Below, in pieces: positions 1 to 8,904 of a DNA stretch of 64,000 nucleotides; the stretch's first letter is position 1, and every line of letters begins with the position of its first letter. Location of the stretch: positions 186,001 to 250,000 of the forward strand of contig NZ_JAJQJX010000001.1 in NCBI RefSeq assembly GCF_022828375.1. Reading direction: 5' to 3'. The position numbers and the translations under genes are program-made. The notes beneath the pieces are model-generated. The model made no database searches. It was given only the letters and a program-made list of their open reading frames with translations, and was not told the origin of the DNA. This DNA is from Candidatus Nanosynbacter sp. TM7-053 (GTDB taxonomy: Bacteria; Patescibacteriota; Saccharimonadia; Saccharimonadales; Saccharimonadaceae).

Positions 1-3000
1 AGAAGAAAGCGACGTATTACATTATTGCAGCAAATATTCAACAATGAAATCTACAACGTCGATCCCAATTTCTATCTACGCCTGACAGAATCCATGTTCT
101 ATATAGACGACAAAAGCTCGTCCTTAGATCTTGACGCCAACATATTATTCTCGGATCACACATTTACAGATAAGACATATAGGGAAAAATATCCGACAAT
201 TTACCACTTGCGCAGCGAACTATTTCACAACCCAGAAAAACAAGATATTCGCTTAATTTATTTGGCATTACATCACATTATTAAATATCGCGGCAATTTC
301 TTGATCGAAGGAGGAGTAGACGGCGTAATTTCGTCATTCGATAGCCAAAACTTGCAAAAATTCATGGAGTTTATTGGAGCTGGAGATAAAGAAGCTAAGC
401 AGATTAAGTCCATCTTGCTAAACCAATCTCAAACGCGAAGCGCTCGAAAATCAAGTATAATTCAGCTACTACAACCTTCTGCTGACAATAAAAGCATTAT
501 AAGCGAAGCTGTCGGTGCAGCAATTGGACTAAAATGGAATGCAGAAAAATTGTTTGACGATAAATCCCTTGAAATAAAAGGAGAATTTTCTGATAAGAAT
601 TACGAAGATCAGCGAGACGACATAGCCGCAGCAATCGGCGATGATCGATACGAGTTGATAGAAACCTTAGAATCGGTCTATCAATGGACAATTTTCAGTC
701 AGTTTATTAGGAAAGATAGCTGCCTGTCTGATATCATGATCGAAAAGTATGACGCTTACCGCCAGGATTTATCAGACCTCAAAGGGCTATTCCGAGATTT
801 TCTCTCTAAAAAAGAATATAAATCATTTTTCCACGGGGATGCCTCAAAATTTGATTTATATAACAATCATAAGATCGATACAGACGATCTATATAAATCA
901 ATTAAAAAGCACTTAGGTGAATCGGCTAAAGATGATGCGCGATATCAAAGATTTGAAAAACGAGCAGAATTGGGTGAATTTTTGTCCAGACAGCGAATAC
1001 GCGACAATGGTGCCATACCACACCAAATTCATCAATACGAGCTTGAGAAAATTATCGACAACCAAGCAGCTCATTATCCATTCTTGGCGCAAAATCGCGA
1101 TAAGATTATTAGCATTTTCACATTTAAATTGCCGTATTACATCGGACCATTAAAAACGGGTGGTGATTTTGCCTGGTCAATCAAAAAGAAGGACGGCGTA
1201 ATTTATCCGTGGAATTTTAATGAAATCATAGACGACGAAGCTTCAGCTGAAGAATTTATCGAGAGAATGCGCAACAAGTGTACATATTTACCAGATAAAG
1301 ATGTGCTTCCCAAGAATTCATTACTCTATCAAGAATATGAGTGCCGAAATGAACTAAAAAATGTAACAGTTAACGGAAAAAGGTTAAGTCCAGATATCCA
1401 AAATCGCATAATTGACGAGCTATTCACGAAAGAATATTCCATTACCTACAAAAAACTTGCAAAATATCTTTACGACAATCAAATATACGACACTAGTTCG
1501 CTAGTTATTTCCGGAACAGCCGATGATAAATCTTTCATGTCGTCACGAAAATCGTACATAGATTTTACTAAGAAAATTGGGATTGAAATCACGCCAGAAA
1601 ACAAAGCGGCAATTGAGGAAATAACAAAATGGATAACCCTGTTTGAAGACAAGAAAATCCTGTCAAAAAAACTACAAAAATATAGTGACATTTTTAGTAA
1701 AGACCAGATCGATAGTATTTTGAAGCTAAAATATACAGGCTGGGGAAGACTATCCAGTGAACTGCTTGATGGAATTGCGGCGCACACTCGTTACGGAAAA
1801 ATGACAGTTATTGAAGTAATGCGTCAATGCTCTGATAATTTTATGCAAATTATCCAGAGTGACCGATATGAATTCAAAAAAATCATAGAAGACGCTCTTT
1901 TGAAGGACACTACCTCAGAAATCACTTATGATGATATTAAAAATCTTGCAGCCTCGCCAGGAATTAAACGCGCCCTCTGGCGAAGCATTCGGATTATAGA
2001 TGAGATCGTCGATACAATCGGCTATGATCCGAAATTGATTAGCATTGAAATGGCGCGAAGTGAAGAGGATAAGGTCAAAACAAAAAATCGATATTCTCAG
2101 CTAGAAAAGATGTACAAAGAATTATACGGAAGAGAATATAATAAATCTGATATAAAGCCTCAATTAGAAAATTATAAAGATTGCCTTGATAAGAAAAAAT
2201 ATTACCTGTATTTCTTACAAAATGGCAAATCTGCATACTCAGGTAAAAAACTAGACATTGAAAACGGACTTAAAGATTGCGAAATCGATCATATTTTGCC
2301 ACGCTCATTGACAAAGGATGATTCTCTAGATAACACAGTCTTGGTATTGCGAGAAGAAAACCAGCTAAAGCTTGATGACTATCCAATATCGCCCGACGTT
2401 CAAAAAAAGATGTTGCCAATCTGGATGTCCTTAAAAAACGCCAAGTTTATGTCACAGCTCAAGTTTCAGCGGTTAACTAGCCAGAAACAACTATCAGACG
2501 ACCAGATCTATGGTTTCATCAATCGCCAATTAGTTGAAACACGACAGATTACCAAGCACCTAGCTAGAATGCTAACCGAAAAATACAAAGACTCATCAAC
2601 AGAGGTGTTTACTATTCGCGCTGGCATGAGTTCCGAATATCGCCGCATCCACGACTTGCCAAAATGCCGCGAAGTAAACGACCTCCACCACGCAAAAGAC
2701 GCCTACTTAGCAGCAACCCTAGCCCAATACGTAAAAGTTCGCTATCCAAAGCTTGACAAGGAGTTTATCTACGGAGAATATAAGAAATTCAAGTCGGACA
2801 AAAAGAAGAACAGGGAATACGGCAGCTTCATCTTATCATCAATGAAATATGATTTTACCAACACAAATACCGGTGAAATTGTCTGGCAGGGTAAATCATC
2901 CTGCGAAATCATTGATAAAACAATGAAATATAATGACTGCTTGATTACGAGAAAAACCGAGATCGGCGATAATCAATTCTATGATCAAACCGTCTACAGT

Positions 3001-3840
3001 AAAAACTCAGGCAAGAAGATGATAGCAAGGAAAGCTCACCTACCAGTCAACAGGTACGGTGGATATTCTGGCAAAAAAGCAGCTTACTTTGCGGTGATCA
3101 ATTATTTAAAGCCTTCAGGCAAAAAAGAATCTCCCGCAACTGAGATAATCAGCATTCCGACGCAAATATACACCTTAGAGAAGACTCACCCAGGATCGAT
3201 AGATAAATATATCCAAGATAATTATAAAGATGCCGTAGTGCTTTTACCTAAAATACCGATCAACCAAAAAATTGAGTATGACGGTAACGAGCAATTTATA
3301 GTTGGCAGTAGCGAAGTTACTAGCGCCAAACAATTAAAACTTCCTTATGATATCGAATATGCCATTGCAATAGCACTAAAGCGCGGAGTTCCACACGTTA
3401 CGATTTCAGAAGAACAAGCCGACGAAGATGATAAATTACGCGACAAACGCAATAGACAAATCGAAAAAAGAGCTAAGGTTATTGATGGAATAAATCGCTT
3501 TTGGAAAGTTTACTCTGATAAGCTCGCTAATCAATATCAACAATTCGGAAAGGCGGGGGATAACGCTCGCAATGCGGCACCAGAATATGACAAGCTATCA
3601 ATAGACGACAAGATAGAGGTTATTAAACTAGTTCTGGTAGCTACGAGCACTGGATCTGGTCGCGTAGACATGAAAGGTAGCGAGAAGAATCCTAAATTCC
3701 CAGAGTTAGGTCTACCGAATTCATTTGGTCGCATGTCAGGAAAGTCTATAAACCCCCTCGATGTCACCTTCGTCTACGAATCCATTACTGGACTACATCG
3801 CCGCAAATTAGACGGAAAATCATTAGGGCATAAGCGTTAA
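1..3840 (+). CDS. cas9: Cas9 endonuclease, type II-A (5' end outside window)
   Basis: RNA-guided DNA endonuclease of the CRISPR system. The reading frame is open to base 1 and begins inside the arginine-rich bridge helix (RRKRRITLLQQIF), so the RuvC-I segment with the first catalytic Asp lies left of the window. Numbering from the TTG at base 25: the recognition lobe follows the KYPTIYHLR motif; RuvC-II is IEMAR (E675); HNH is EIDHILPRS (catalytic H756); RuvC-III is HHAKDAYLA (H889, D892). The C-terminus ends with an SITGLHRR segment like that of S. pyogenes Cas9, so a PAM-interacting domain is present. All catalytic residues that can be seen are intact. The stop is 3 bp before cas1, in one operon with cas1, cas2 and csn2. 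The PAM cannot be read from the sequence. Confidence 0.97.
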   Translation, partial: RRKRRITLLQQIFNNEIYNVDPNFYLRLTESMFYIDDKSSSLDLDANILFSDHTFTDKTYREKYPTIYHLRSELFHNPEKQDIRLIYLALHHIIKYRGNFLIEGGVDGVISSFDSQNLQKFMEFIGAGDKEAKQIKSILLNQSQTRSARKSSIIQLLQPSADNKSIISEAVGAAIGLKWNAEKLFDDKSLEIKGEFSDKNYEDQRDDIAAAIGDDRYELIETLESVYQWTIFSQFIRKDSCLSDIMIEKYDAYRQDLSDLKGLFRDFLSKKEYKSFFHGDASKFDLYNNHKIDTDDLYKSIKKHLGESAKDDARYQRFEKRAELGEFLSRQRIRDNGAIPHQIHQYELEKIIDNQAAHYPFLAQNRDKIISIFTFKLPYYIGPLKTGGDFAWSIKKKDGVIYPWNFNEIIDDEASAEEFIERMRNKCTYLPDKDVLPKNSLLYQEYECRNELKNVTVNGKRLSPDIQNRIIDELFTKEYSITYKKLAKYLYDNQIYDTSSLVISGTADDKSFMSSRKSYIDFTKKIGIEITPENKAAIEEITKWITLFEDKKILSKKLQKYSDIFSKDQIDSILKLKYTGWGRLSSELLDGIAAHTRYGKMTVIEVMRQCSDNFMQIIQSDRYEFKKIIEDALLKDTTSEITYDDIKNLAASPGIKRALWRSIRIIDEIVDTIGYDPKLISIEMARSEEDKVKTKNRYSQLEKMYKELYGREYNKSDIKPQLENYKDCLDKKKYYLYFLQNGKSAYSGKKLDIENGLKDCEIDHILPRSLTKDDSLDNTVLVLREENQLKLDDYPISPDVQKKMLPIWMSLKNAKFMSQLKFQRLTSQKQLSDDQIYGFINRQLVETRQITKHLARMLTEKYKDSSTEVFTIRAGMSSEYRRIHDLPKCREVNDLHHAKDAYLAATLAQYVKVRYPKLDKEFIYGEYKKFKSDKKKNREYGSFILSSMKYDFTNTNTGEIVWQGKSSCEIIDKTMKYNDCLITRKTEIGDNQFYDQTVYSKNSGKKMIARKAHLPVNRYGGYSGKKAAYFAVINYLKPSGKKESPATEIISIPTQIYTLEKTHPGSIDKYIQDNYKDAVVLLPKIPINQKIEYDGNEQFIVGSSEVTSAKQLKLPYDIEYAIAIALKRGVPHVTISEEQADEDDKLRDKRNRQIEKRAKVIDGINRFWKVYSDKLANQYQQFGKAGDNARNAAPEYDKLSIDDKIEVIKLVLVATSTGSGRVDMKGSEKNPKFPELGLPNSFGRMSGKSINPLDVTFVYESITGLHRRKLDGKSLGHKR

Positions 3841-3843
3841 GAT

Positions 3844-4719
3844 ATGTCTTGGCGAACTGTAATCGTCAAAAATCGCTGTAAATTAAGCTATAAAAATGAT
3901 TATATGCTTATTACTAGCGACGGCAATGAAAAAACGCTTCATATAAGTGAAATTGGCACTTTAATAATTGAAAATACCGCTGTTAATCTGACAGCTTATC
4001 TACTGTGCGAATTATCTCGCTATAAAGTCAAAGTGATATTCTGCGATCATCAGCGTAATCCGTATGGAGAGATAATTCCTTATTACGGATCTCACAACGC
4101 AAGCAAACAGATGTCAAAGCAAAGCCAGTGGTCGCAATCGACCAAAAACAGTTTATGGAAAACAATCGTTACTCAAAAGATAATTAAGCAAGCCCAGACG
4201 ATCTATAGAGAAACTGGCAATAGTTCCGCCTGCGAAGCACTAATGAACTTCGCCGCGAACGTATCTCCCGGAGATCTCACCAACAGGGAAGCTCATGCAG
4301 CCAAGCTCTACTTCAAAGAATTGTTTGGTCCAAAATTTTCACGAGACAGCTCTAATGATATAAATGCGGCATTGAATTATGGCTACGCTATTCTTTTGTC
4401 TGCCTTCAATCGAGAGATCACGGCTGCTGGATATTCAACAACTATAGGCGTCAATCACTGCAATGAATACAACCCGTTCAATCTTACTTGCGACCTTATG
4501 GAGTCGTTCAGACCCATAGTCGACAGCGAAGTTTACAAATGCCGCAATTTTGCATTTGACGACTTCTTTAAGAGCAGACTGATTGAAATTCTTAACCATA
4601 AAGTTGTTATCCTCGGCAAAGAACAGTTCCTGTCAAACGCTATCAGTATCTACGTGAAGCTATTTTTCAGGACAATGGAAACAGGGGACGACGAACTACC
4701 CGAATATGAATTAATATAA
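3844..4719 (+). CDS. cas1: Cas1 integrase, type II
   Basis: Cas1 is the catalytic subunit of the spacer-acquisition integrase and works as a complex with Cas2 (and Csn2 in II-A systems). The 291-aa protein has the usual type II Cas1 length, an N-terminal beta domain (KNRCKLSYKNDYMLI) and the metal-binding residues E149 (in NREAHAAK), H205 (in GVNHCNEYNPF) and E220 (in DLMESFRPIVD). It starts 3 bp after cas9 and stops 2 bp before cas2, which points to one transcript. Nothing suggests inactivation. Confidence 0.97.
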   Translation: MSWRTVIVKNRCKLSYKNDYMLITSDGNEKTLHISEIGTLIIENTAVNLTAYLLCELSRYKVKVIFCDHQRNPYGEIIPYYGSHNASKQMSKQSQWSQSTKNSLWKTIVTQKIIKQAQTIYRETGNSSACEALMNFAANVSPGDLTNREAHAAKLYFKELFGPKFSRDSSNDINAALNYGYAILLSAFNREITAAGYSTTIGVNHCNEYNPFNLTCDLMESFRPIVDSEVYKCRNFAFDDFFKSRLIEILNHKVVILGKEQFLSNAISIYVKLFFRTMETGDDELPEYELI

Positions 4720-4721
4720 CT

Positions 4722-5042
4722 ATGAGAGTACGCTATATGAGAATGATTATATTCTTCGACTTACCAATGACCAATGCTAACGAGCGTAAAACATACACCA
4801 CTTTTCGCAAAAGACTCACCCAAGAAGGATTTGTTATGATGCAGCAATCTGTCTACACTAAATTGGTGCTCAATTCCACAAATGAAAAATCAACTCACGA
4901 CAGAATCAAAAAAATAATACCAGAAAATGGCATAGTTCAATTATTGACCGTAACCGAAAATCAATTCGCATCGATGGAATATCTAGCTGGAAAATATGAT
5001 GAATTATCAATTCAAAATACAGACAGGACAGTAATTTTATGA
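4722..5042 (+). CDS. cas2: Cas2, CRISPR adaptation protein
   Basis: Cas2 forms the central dimer of the Cas1-Cas2 integrase. The 106-aa protein has a ferredoxin-like fold signature with the conserved Asp in MIIFFDLP (D13). The first ATG (4722) is used; in-frame ATGs at codons 6 and 8 are possible alternatives. The stop overlaps the csn2 start as ATGA, indicating translational coupling. Confidence 0.95.
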   Translation: MRVRYMRMIIFFDLPMTNANERKTYTTFRKRLTQEGFVMMQQSVYTKLVLNSTNEKSTHDRIKKIIPENGIVQLLTVTENQFASMEYLAGKYDELSIQNTDRTVIL

Positions 5043-5728
5043 GAATTAAAGTCTCAGGATTCGACAATGCAGTATCGATACCAGAAAATGGGGGAATTGC
5101 GACACTAGCCATTCACAACGATTTGTTTTTTAGAAAAATTATAGAAAATATACTTGATGTATACACAAAAAGAGAAGAGAATAATCGCATTGTAATTTGT
5201 GATGATAACTGTAACCCGCTAGACATAACAAAAGACTCGCTAATAATTACTGATATATACTCATATGATCTATCCAGTCGAACTATTACTGCGGCGTTAT
5301 ATAAAAACATTCAGGACAACAGCGATATAGATCAGACAAAAATAGAGCAAATAGAATCGAGCATATTTGATATCCTTGATAATATAAATATCGATTTCTC
5401 ACAAAATTTGAGTTACCAATCAACCATTTCCATGAATGACATCTTAAAGATGGCACATGTGGGGCTGGAGGTAAATTTAAGGAATAACTATATTGACAGA
5501 CTTTATGGTATTATAGATTCAGCGCGACAATTATTATCAAAACAGCTAGTAGTTTTGGTCAATCAGCGCCAACTATTATCGCATAGCGAGTTGCGAGCTC
5601 TTTTACAATATGTAGAAGATAATCATTTTTCAGTACTTTTTATTGAAAAAATCTGTAAAGACAAGTTAGATAGCGAAGGACTTTTGTCCATAGATGACGA
5701 TTTTTATGATTTTAGTACTAATTCATAA
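5039..5728 (+). CDS. csn2: Csn2, type II-A adaptation protein
   Basis: Csn2 is the toroidal DNA-end-binding protein that defines subtype II-A and is needed for spacer acquisition. The 229-aa length fits the family. The stretch LVVLVNQRQLLSHSELRALL followed by SVLFIEK matches the Csn2 segment that in S. pyogenes reads LLIFVNSGAFLTKDE and then TVLFLEP, and an N-terminal DxxSYDLSSRTI-like region also lines up. Overall identity is low, so the call rests on motif order, length and the cas2-csn2-array context. It ends 52 bp before the first repeat. Confidence 0.85.
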   Translation: MRIKVSGFDNAVSIPENGGIATLAIHNDLFFRKIIENILDVYTKREENNRIVICDDNCNPLDITKDSLIITDIYSYDLSSRTITAALYKNIQDNSDIDQTKIEQIESSIFDILDNINIDFSQNLSYQSTISMNDILKMAHVGLEVNLRNNYIDRLYGIIDSARQLLSKQLVVLVNQRQLLSHSELRALLQYVEDNHFSVLFIEKICKDKLDSEGLLSIDDDFYDFSTNS

Positions 5729-5780
5729 TAATACCAGGTAAGCGCTACCGCGTTTACCCCTGTGAAACCGCACATATGAG
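5729..5780 (+). promoter_or_regulatory. CRISPR leader (very short, with hairpin)
   Basis: Only 52 bp separate csn2 from the first repeat. They hold a 9-bp stem with a 4-nt loop (GGTAAGCGC / GCGTTTACC, 5737-5758). The last bases before the repeat are ATATGAG, one mismatch from the ATTTGAG leader-anchoring motif known next to the first repeat of II-A arrays. The motif position agrees with new spacers entering at this end. No full -35/-10 promoter is visible here. Confidence 0.6.
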
Positions 5781-8059
5781 GTTTTACAGTAGTGTTATAT
5801 TGAATAGTACTGAAACAAAAGCACATCCACCCCAGGATGAATTCGGGTTTTACAGTAGTGTTATATTGAATAGTACTGAAACCTTAAGGTGATTGAACCA
5901 GCTAGAAATAGTGTTTTACAGTAGTGTTATATTGAATAGTACTGAAACTAATCCAAGCTTAACAGCAGTACTACCGCTGTTTTACAGTAGTGTTATATTG
6001 AATAGTACTGAAACCCGTTTGCCACCCTTGCCAGTAAATACAATGTTTTACAGTAGTGTTATATTGAATAGTACTGAAACTATCAATATCCAAACATACG
6101 CAGATCAATCGTTTTACAGTAGTGTTATATTGAATAGTACTGAAACCTTACGAACATGCCGCGCGTCGCTCGATATGTTTTACAGTAGTGTTATATTGAA
6201 TAGTACTGAAACGATAGCATTGAAGAGCAGGTTGCAGCGATGGTTTTACAGTAGTGTTATATTGAATAGTACTGAAACACGGTCAGGAAACTAACACGTT
6301 AGTCGACAGTTTTACAGTAGTGTTATATTGAATAGTACTGAAACGTTCTTTGATAGTTCACGCTGTCGTAACCAGTTTTACAGTAGTGTTATATTGAATA
6401 GTACTGAAACGTTTGGATTTTTCGTGTGTCTGAGTTGCATGTTTTACAGTAGTGTTATATTGAATAGTACTGAAACGTGGATTTGGTAAGTTCACATACG
6501 AGAGCTGTTTTACAGTAGTGTTATATTGAATAGTACTGAAACCTTATCGCACATCATATTCCCCTGGATTTGGTTTTACAGTAGTGTTATATTGAATAGT
6601 ACTGAAACTGATTCTATAGACATTATGCGTCTAGCTCTGTTTTACAGTAGTGTTATATTGAATAGTACTGAAACACTAGCCTTCAGTTCCAACTGAGCGA
6701 TTGTGTTTTACAGTAGTGTTATATTGAATAGTACTGAAACCGAGTGCTTGACCATGCGGCGTCGCACGGCGTTTTACAGTAGTGTTATATTGAATAGTAC
6801 TGAAACGCTGCAATAACTGCTCAAAGTACTTATTCTGTTTTACAGTAGTGTTATATTGAATAGTACTGAAACTTAGACTATCTTCACAAAATCGTATTTG
6901 GTGTTTTACAGTAGTGTTATATTGAATAGTACTGAAACTTTTGTTTGGTTTTTTACAGATTTTCTCTTGTTTTACAGTAGTGTTATATTGAATAGTACTG
7001 AAACCGAATATGCAAACTGCTGTCGCTCGAGGAAGTTTTACAGTAGTGTTATATTGAATAGTACTGAAACTTTATCTGCTTATTTTCGGCGCGCAAGGTA
7101 GTTTTACAGTAGTGTTATATTGAATAGTACTGAAACTCGCTCAACAGCATGTCTAATCACACGTCGTTTTACAGTAGTGTTATATTGAATAGTACTGAAA
7201 CGTTTGGATTTTTCGTGTGTCTGAGTTGCATGTTTTACAGTAGTGTTATATTGAATAGTACTGAAACATTCCCTATTGTTGTTATGCGTCAATATATGTT
7301 TTACAGTAGTGTTATATTGAATAGTACTGAAACCGATATGAAGCCCACTAAGATATTCCAAAAGTTTTACAGTAGTGTTATATTGAATAGTACTGAAACG
7401 ATGATATTGGAATATATATGATGGATACTGTTTTACAGTAGTGTTATATTGAATAGTACTGAAACATTGCTTAAAGAGATTGGACAACAGCCTGCGTTTT
7501 ACAGTAGTGTTATATTGAATAGTACTGAAACTTGCTTCTGTAGTTCTCGGCGTATTTCTCGGTTTTACAGTAGTGTTATATTGAATAGTACTGAAACCTC
7601 GCTTTTGGCTATAATTGCTGTCGGTGCGTTTTACAGTAGTGTTATATTGAATAGTACTGAAACAGCAGAGCAACAGTACTCACTTGATCCATCGTTTTAC
7701 AGTAGTGTTATATTGAATAGTACTGAAACTAAAGATGATGATGGCGATAAGCCCGATATGTTTTACAGTAGTGTTATATTGAATAGTACTGAAACGAGCA
7801 ACTACTTAAAGCCAGAGCAGACCGTGTTTTACAGTAGTGTTATATTGAATAGTACTGAAACGATATCGACGCTATGATGACCAACCCGATAGTTTTACAG
7901 TAGTGTTATATTGAATAGTACTGAAACCTTAATACGCTTGAAGGTTTCGTATTGTTTGTTTTACAGTAGTGTTATATTGAATAGTACTGAAACGCTTTAA
8001 GGCACGTATCACAATTGACGATAGTTTTACAGTAGTGTTATATTGAATAGTACTGCTAG
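5781..8059 (+). CRISPR. CRISPR array 1: 35 repeats, 34 spacers
   Basis: A 36-bp repeat starting GTTTTACAGTAG and ending GTACTGAAAC recurs every 66 bp. All spacers are 30 nt except the one at 7137-7165 (29 nt). The first 34 repeats appear identical. The 35th (8024-8059) matches for 32 nt and then diverges at its 3' end, marking the old, leader-distal end, so the leader is on the csn2 side. The spacer GTTTGGATTTTTCGTGTGTC... occurs twice, identical over 30 nt (6411-6440 and 7202-7231). Each repeat contains TGTTATATT, an extended -10-like element. The repeats read through in frame as short fake ORFs. Confidence 0.99.
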
Positions 8060-8136
8060 GGAACTATAACTGTACTGCAGGCGACAATCTGACTCGCAAC
8101 ATTATATCAATATCTAAATTGTTAGGGAACTATAAC
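8056..8136 (-). CRISPR. Remnant of a second CRISPR array, II-C-like repeat, opposite orientation
   Basis: A complete 36-nt repeat (8101-8136; on the minus strand it begins GTTATAGTTCCCTAAC and ends TTGATATAAT), a 30-nt spacer (8071-8100) and the first 14 nt of a second copy (8057-8070) keep the exact 66-bp period. The repeat resembles the Neisseria type II-C repeat (GTTGTAGCTCCC...CTACAAT) and is unrelated to array 1. It carries a perfect extended -10, TGATATAAT, at its 3' end, as in Neisseria arrays that drive each crRNA from inside the repeat. The partial copy is fused directly to the broken last repeat of array 1. No cognate cas genes are in the window. Confidence 0.72.
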
Positions 8137-8186
8137 GAAAGGCGATATTATTGATTTTTCAATGACGGTTGTAGTAATATGTCAAC

Positions 8187-8235
8187 ATAAGGTGTATGCG
8201 CCCCGGGTCTGGTCTCGGAAAGCGGTACGCCTTAT
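8187..8235 (+). ncRNA. Predicted long RNA hairpin downstream of the arrays
   Basis: ATAAGGTGTATGC pairs with the end of GCGGTACGCCTTAT (13 bp, one bulge), enclosing an inner stem CCGGG/CTCGG with loop TCTGGT, and is followed by TTTATTGTATATTT. Several pairs are G-U on the plus strand and would be A-C on the minus strand, so the functional RNA is probably plus-strand. It may end array transcription from the left or be part of a small RNA. Confidence 0.4.
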
Positions 8236-8268
8236 TTTATTGTATATTTAAGCATATTGCGGAATCTA

Positions 8269-8355
8269 ATAAATAGTGATAAACTGCAAACGCATGGTCT
8301 GAGTATCCATGTGACCTACTTCCGCCTTCTGAAAATGGGGGCGGGTTCTATTTAT
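8269..8355 (+). ncRNA. Predicted three-helix structured RNA of unknown class
   Basis: An 8-bp perfect closing stem (ATAAATAG 8269-8276 with CTATTTAT 8348-8355) encloses two hairpins: CGCATGG/CCATGTG (8291-8297 with 8307-8313) and CCGCCTTC/GGGGGCGG (8322-8329 with 8337-8344). Their G-U pairs again favour the plus strand. The fold looks like a three-way junction. I do not recognise the family, and it is not an obvious tRNA, tmRNA, SRP RNA, 6S RNA or RNase P RNA. Confidence 0.35.
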
Positions 8356-8412
8356 GTGCGGCGCGACGCCATATAGTAAATTATCATTTTCAGGATTTTG
8401 ATAAGGCGCATT

Positions 8413-8460
8413 TTACTGGCAATCAAAATAAGGCAGGGGTATGCCCCTACTGCGATTTAA
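8413..8460 (+). ncRNA. Possible tracrRNA core (candidate A)
   Basis: Contains AAAATAAGGC (8425-8434), identical to the nexus-proximal core of S. pyogenes-type tracrRNAs, preceded by GCAATC much like the GCAAGTT bulge there. AAAAT could pair with repeat bases 1-5 and TTACTG (8413-8418) with repeat bases 7-12 (one G-U). A 5-bp hairpin AGGGG/CCCCT follows. The anti-repeat is short and there is no clear terminator, so this is only a candidate. Confidence 0.25.
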
Positions 8461-8881
8461 GGCGGGCGAATGGAATAGTGAAATAATTAAGCACAGAATC
8501 ACCCAAGCTCTTTCGCAAAACTAGCGATTAAAAAACAATAGAACAAAATACGAACTAATTATTAGTCATTTTTAAGCATACATAAAGCCGAATCCGGCTG
8601 GGTATTTATATTGATAAATTTTGCGCAATACAAGCATAAATTATAAATCCGAGCCAAATGCAAATAAACCAATATACAGCATAAAACGTACCAAGCCAGC
8701 AAATAGGGCGGTTTATAAAATGGTAAACGACAAGTGGGTTGATTTGGTAAAAATGAGATAAATTTATCGCGAAGAAAGACGATGGAATAGTCGTGTTTTA
8801 GATATAGTTTTAATGTCGCACAATGTACCTTTTACGCAATAATAAATACCACACAAAGATGAATATACATATGTCTATATA

Positions 8882-8904
8882 TATTCGCTAACACCTTATA
8901 AAAC
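8882..8904 (+). ncRNA. Possible tracrRNA anti-repeat (candidate B)
   Basis: TATTC, TAACAC and TAAAAC occur in this order and are complementary to repeat bases 22-26 (GAATA), 12-17 (GTGTTA) and 1-6 (GTTTTA). The internal loops are 2 and 4 nt, against 4 and 5 nt in the repeat. This gives 17 bp of bulged duplex, as expected for a repeat:anti-repeat pair. The downstream sequence lacks the canonical AAGGC nexus, which weakens the case. The tracrRNA could also lie upstream of cas9, outside the window. Confidence 0.3.

Noticed and set aside
25-27. TTG at base 25 as the cas9 start
   Set aside because: The frame is open upstream and encodes the bridge helix; the RuvC-I part must lie left of the window.
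5893-7877. Several ORFs reading FYSSVILNSTET or FSTIQYNTTVK repeats
   Set aside because: They are translations of the 66-bp CRISPR unit (66 is divisible by 3), not genes.
8101-8136. Reading the second repeat as the anti-repeat of a tracrRNA rather than as a repeat
   Set aside because: A second partial copy lies exactly 66 bp away with a 30-nt spacer between, and the 3' end carries the II-C-type TGATATAAT; it is not complementary to array 1's repeat.
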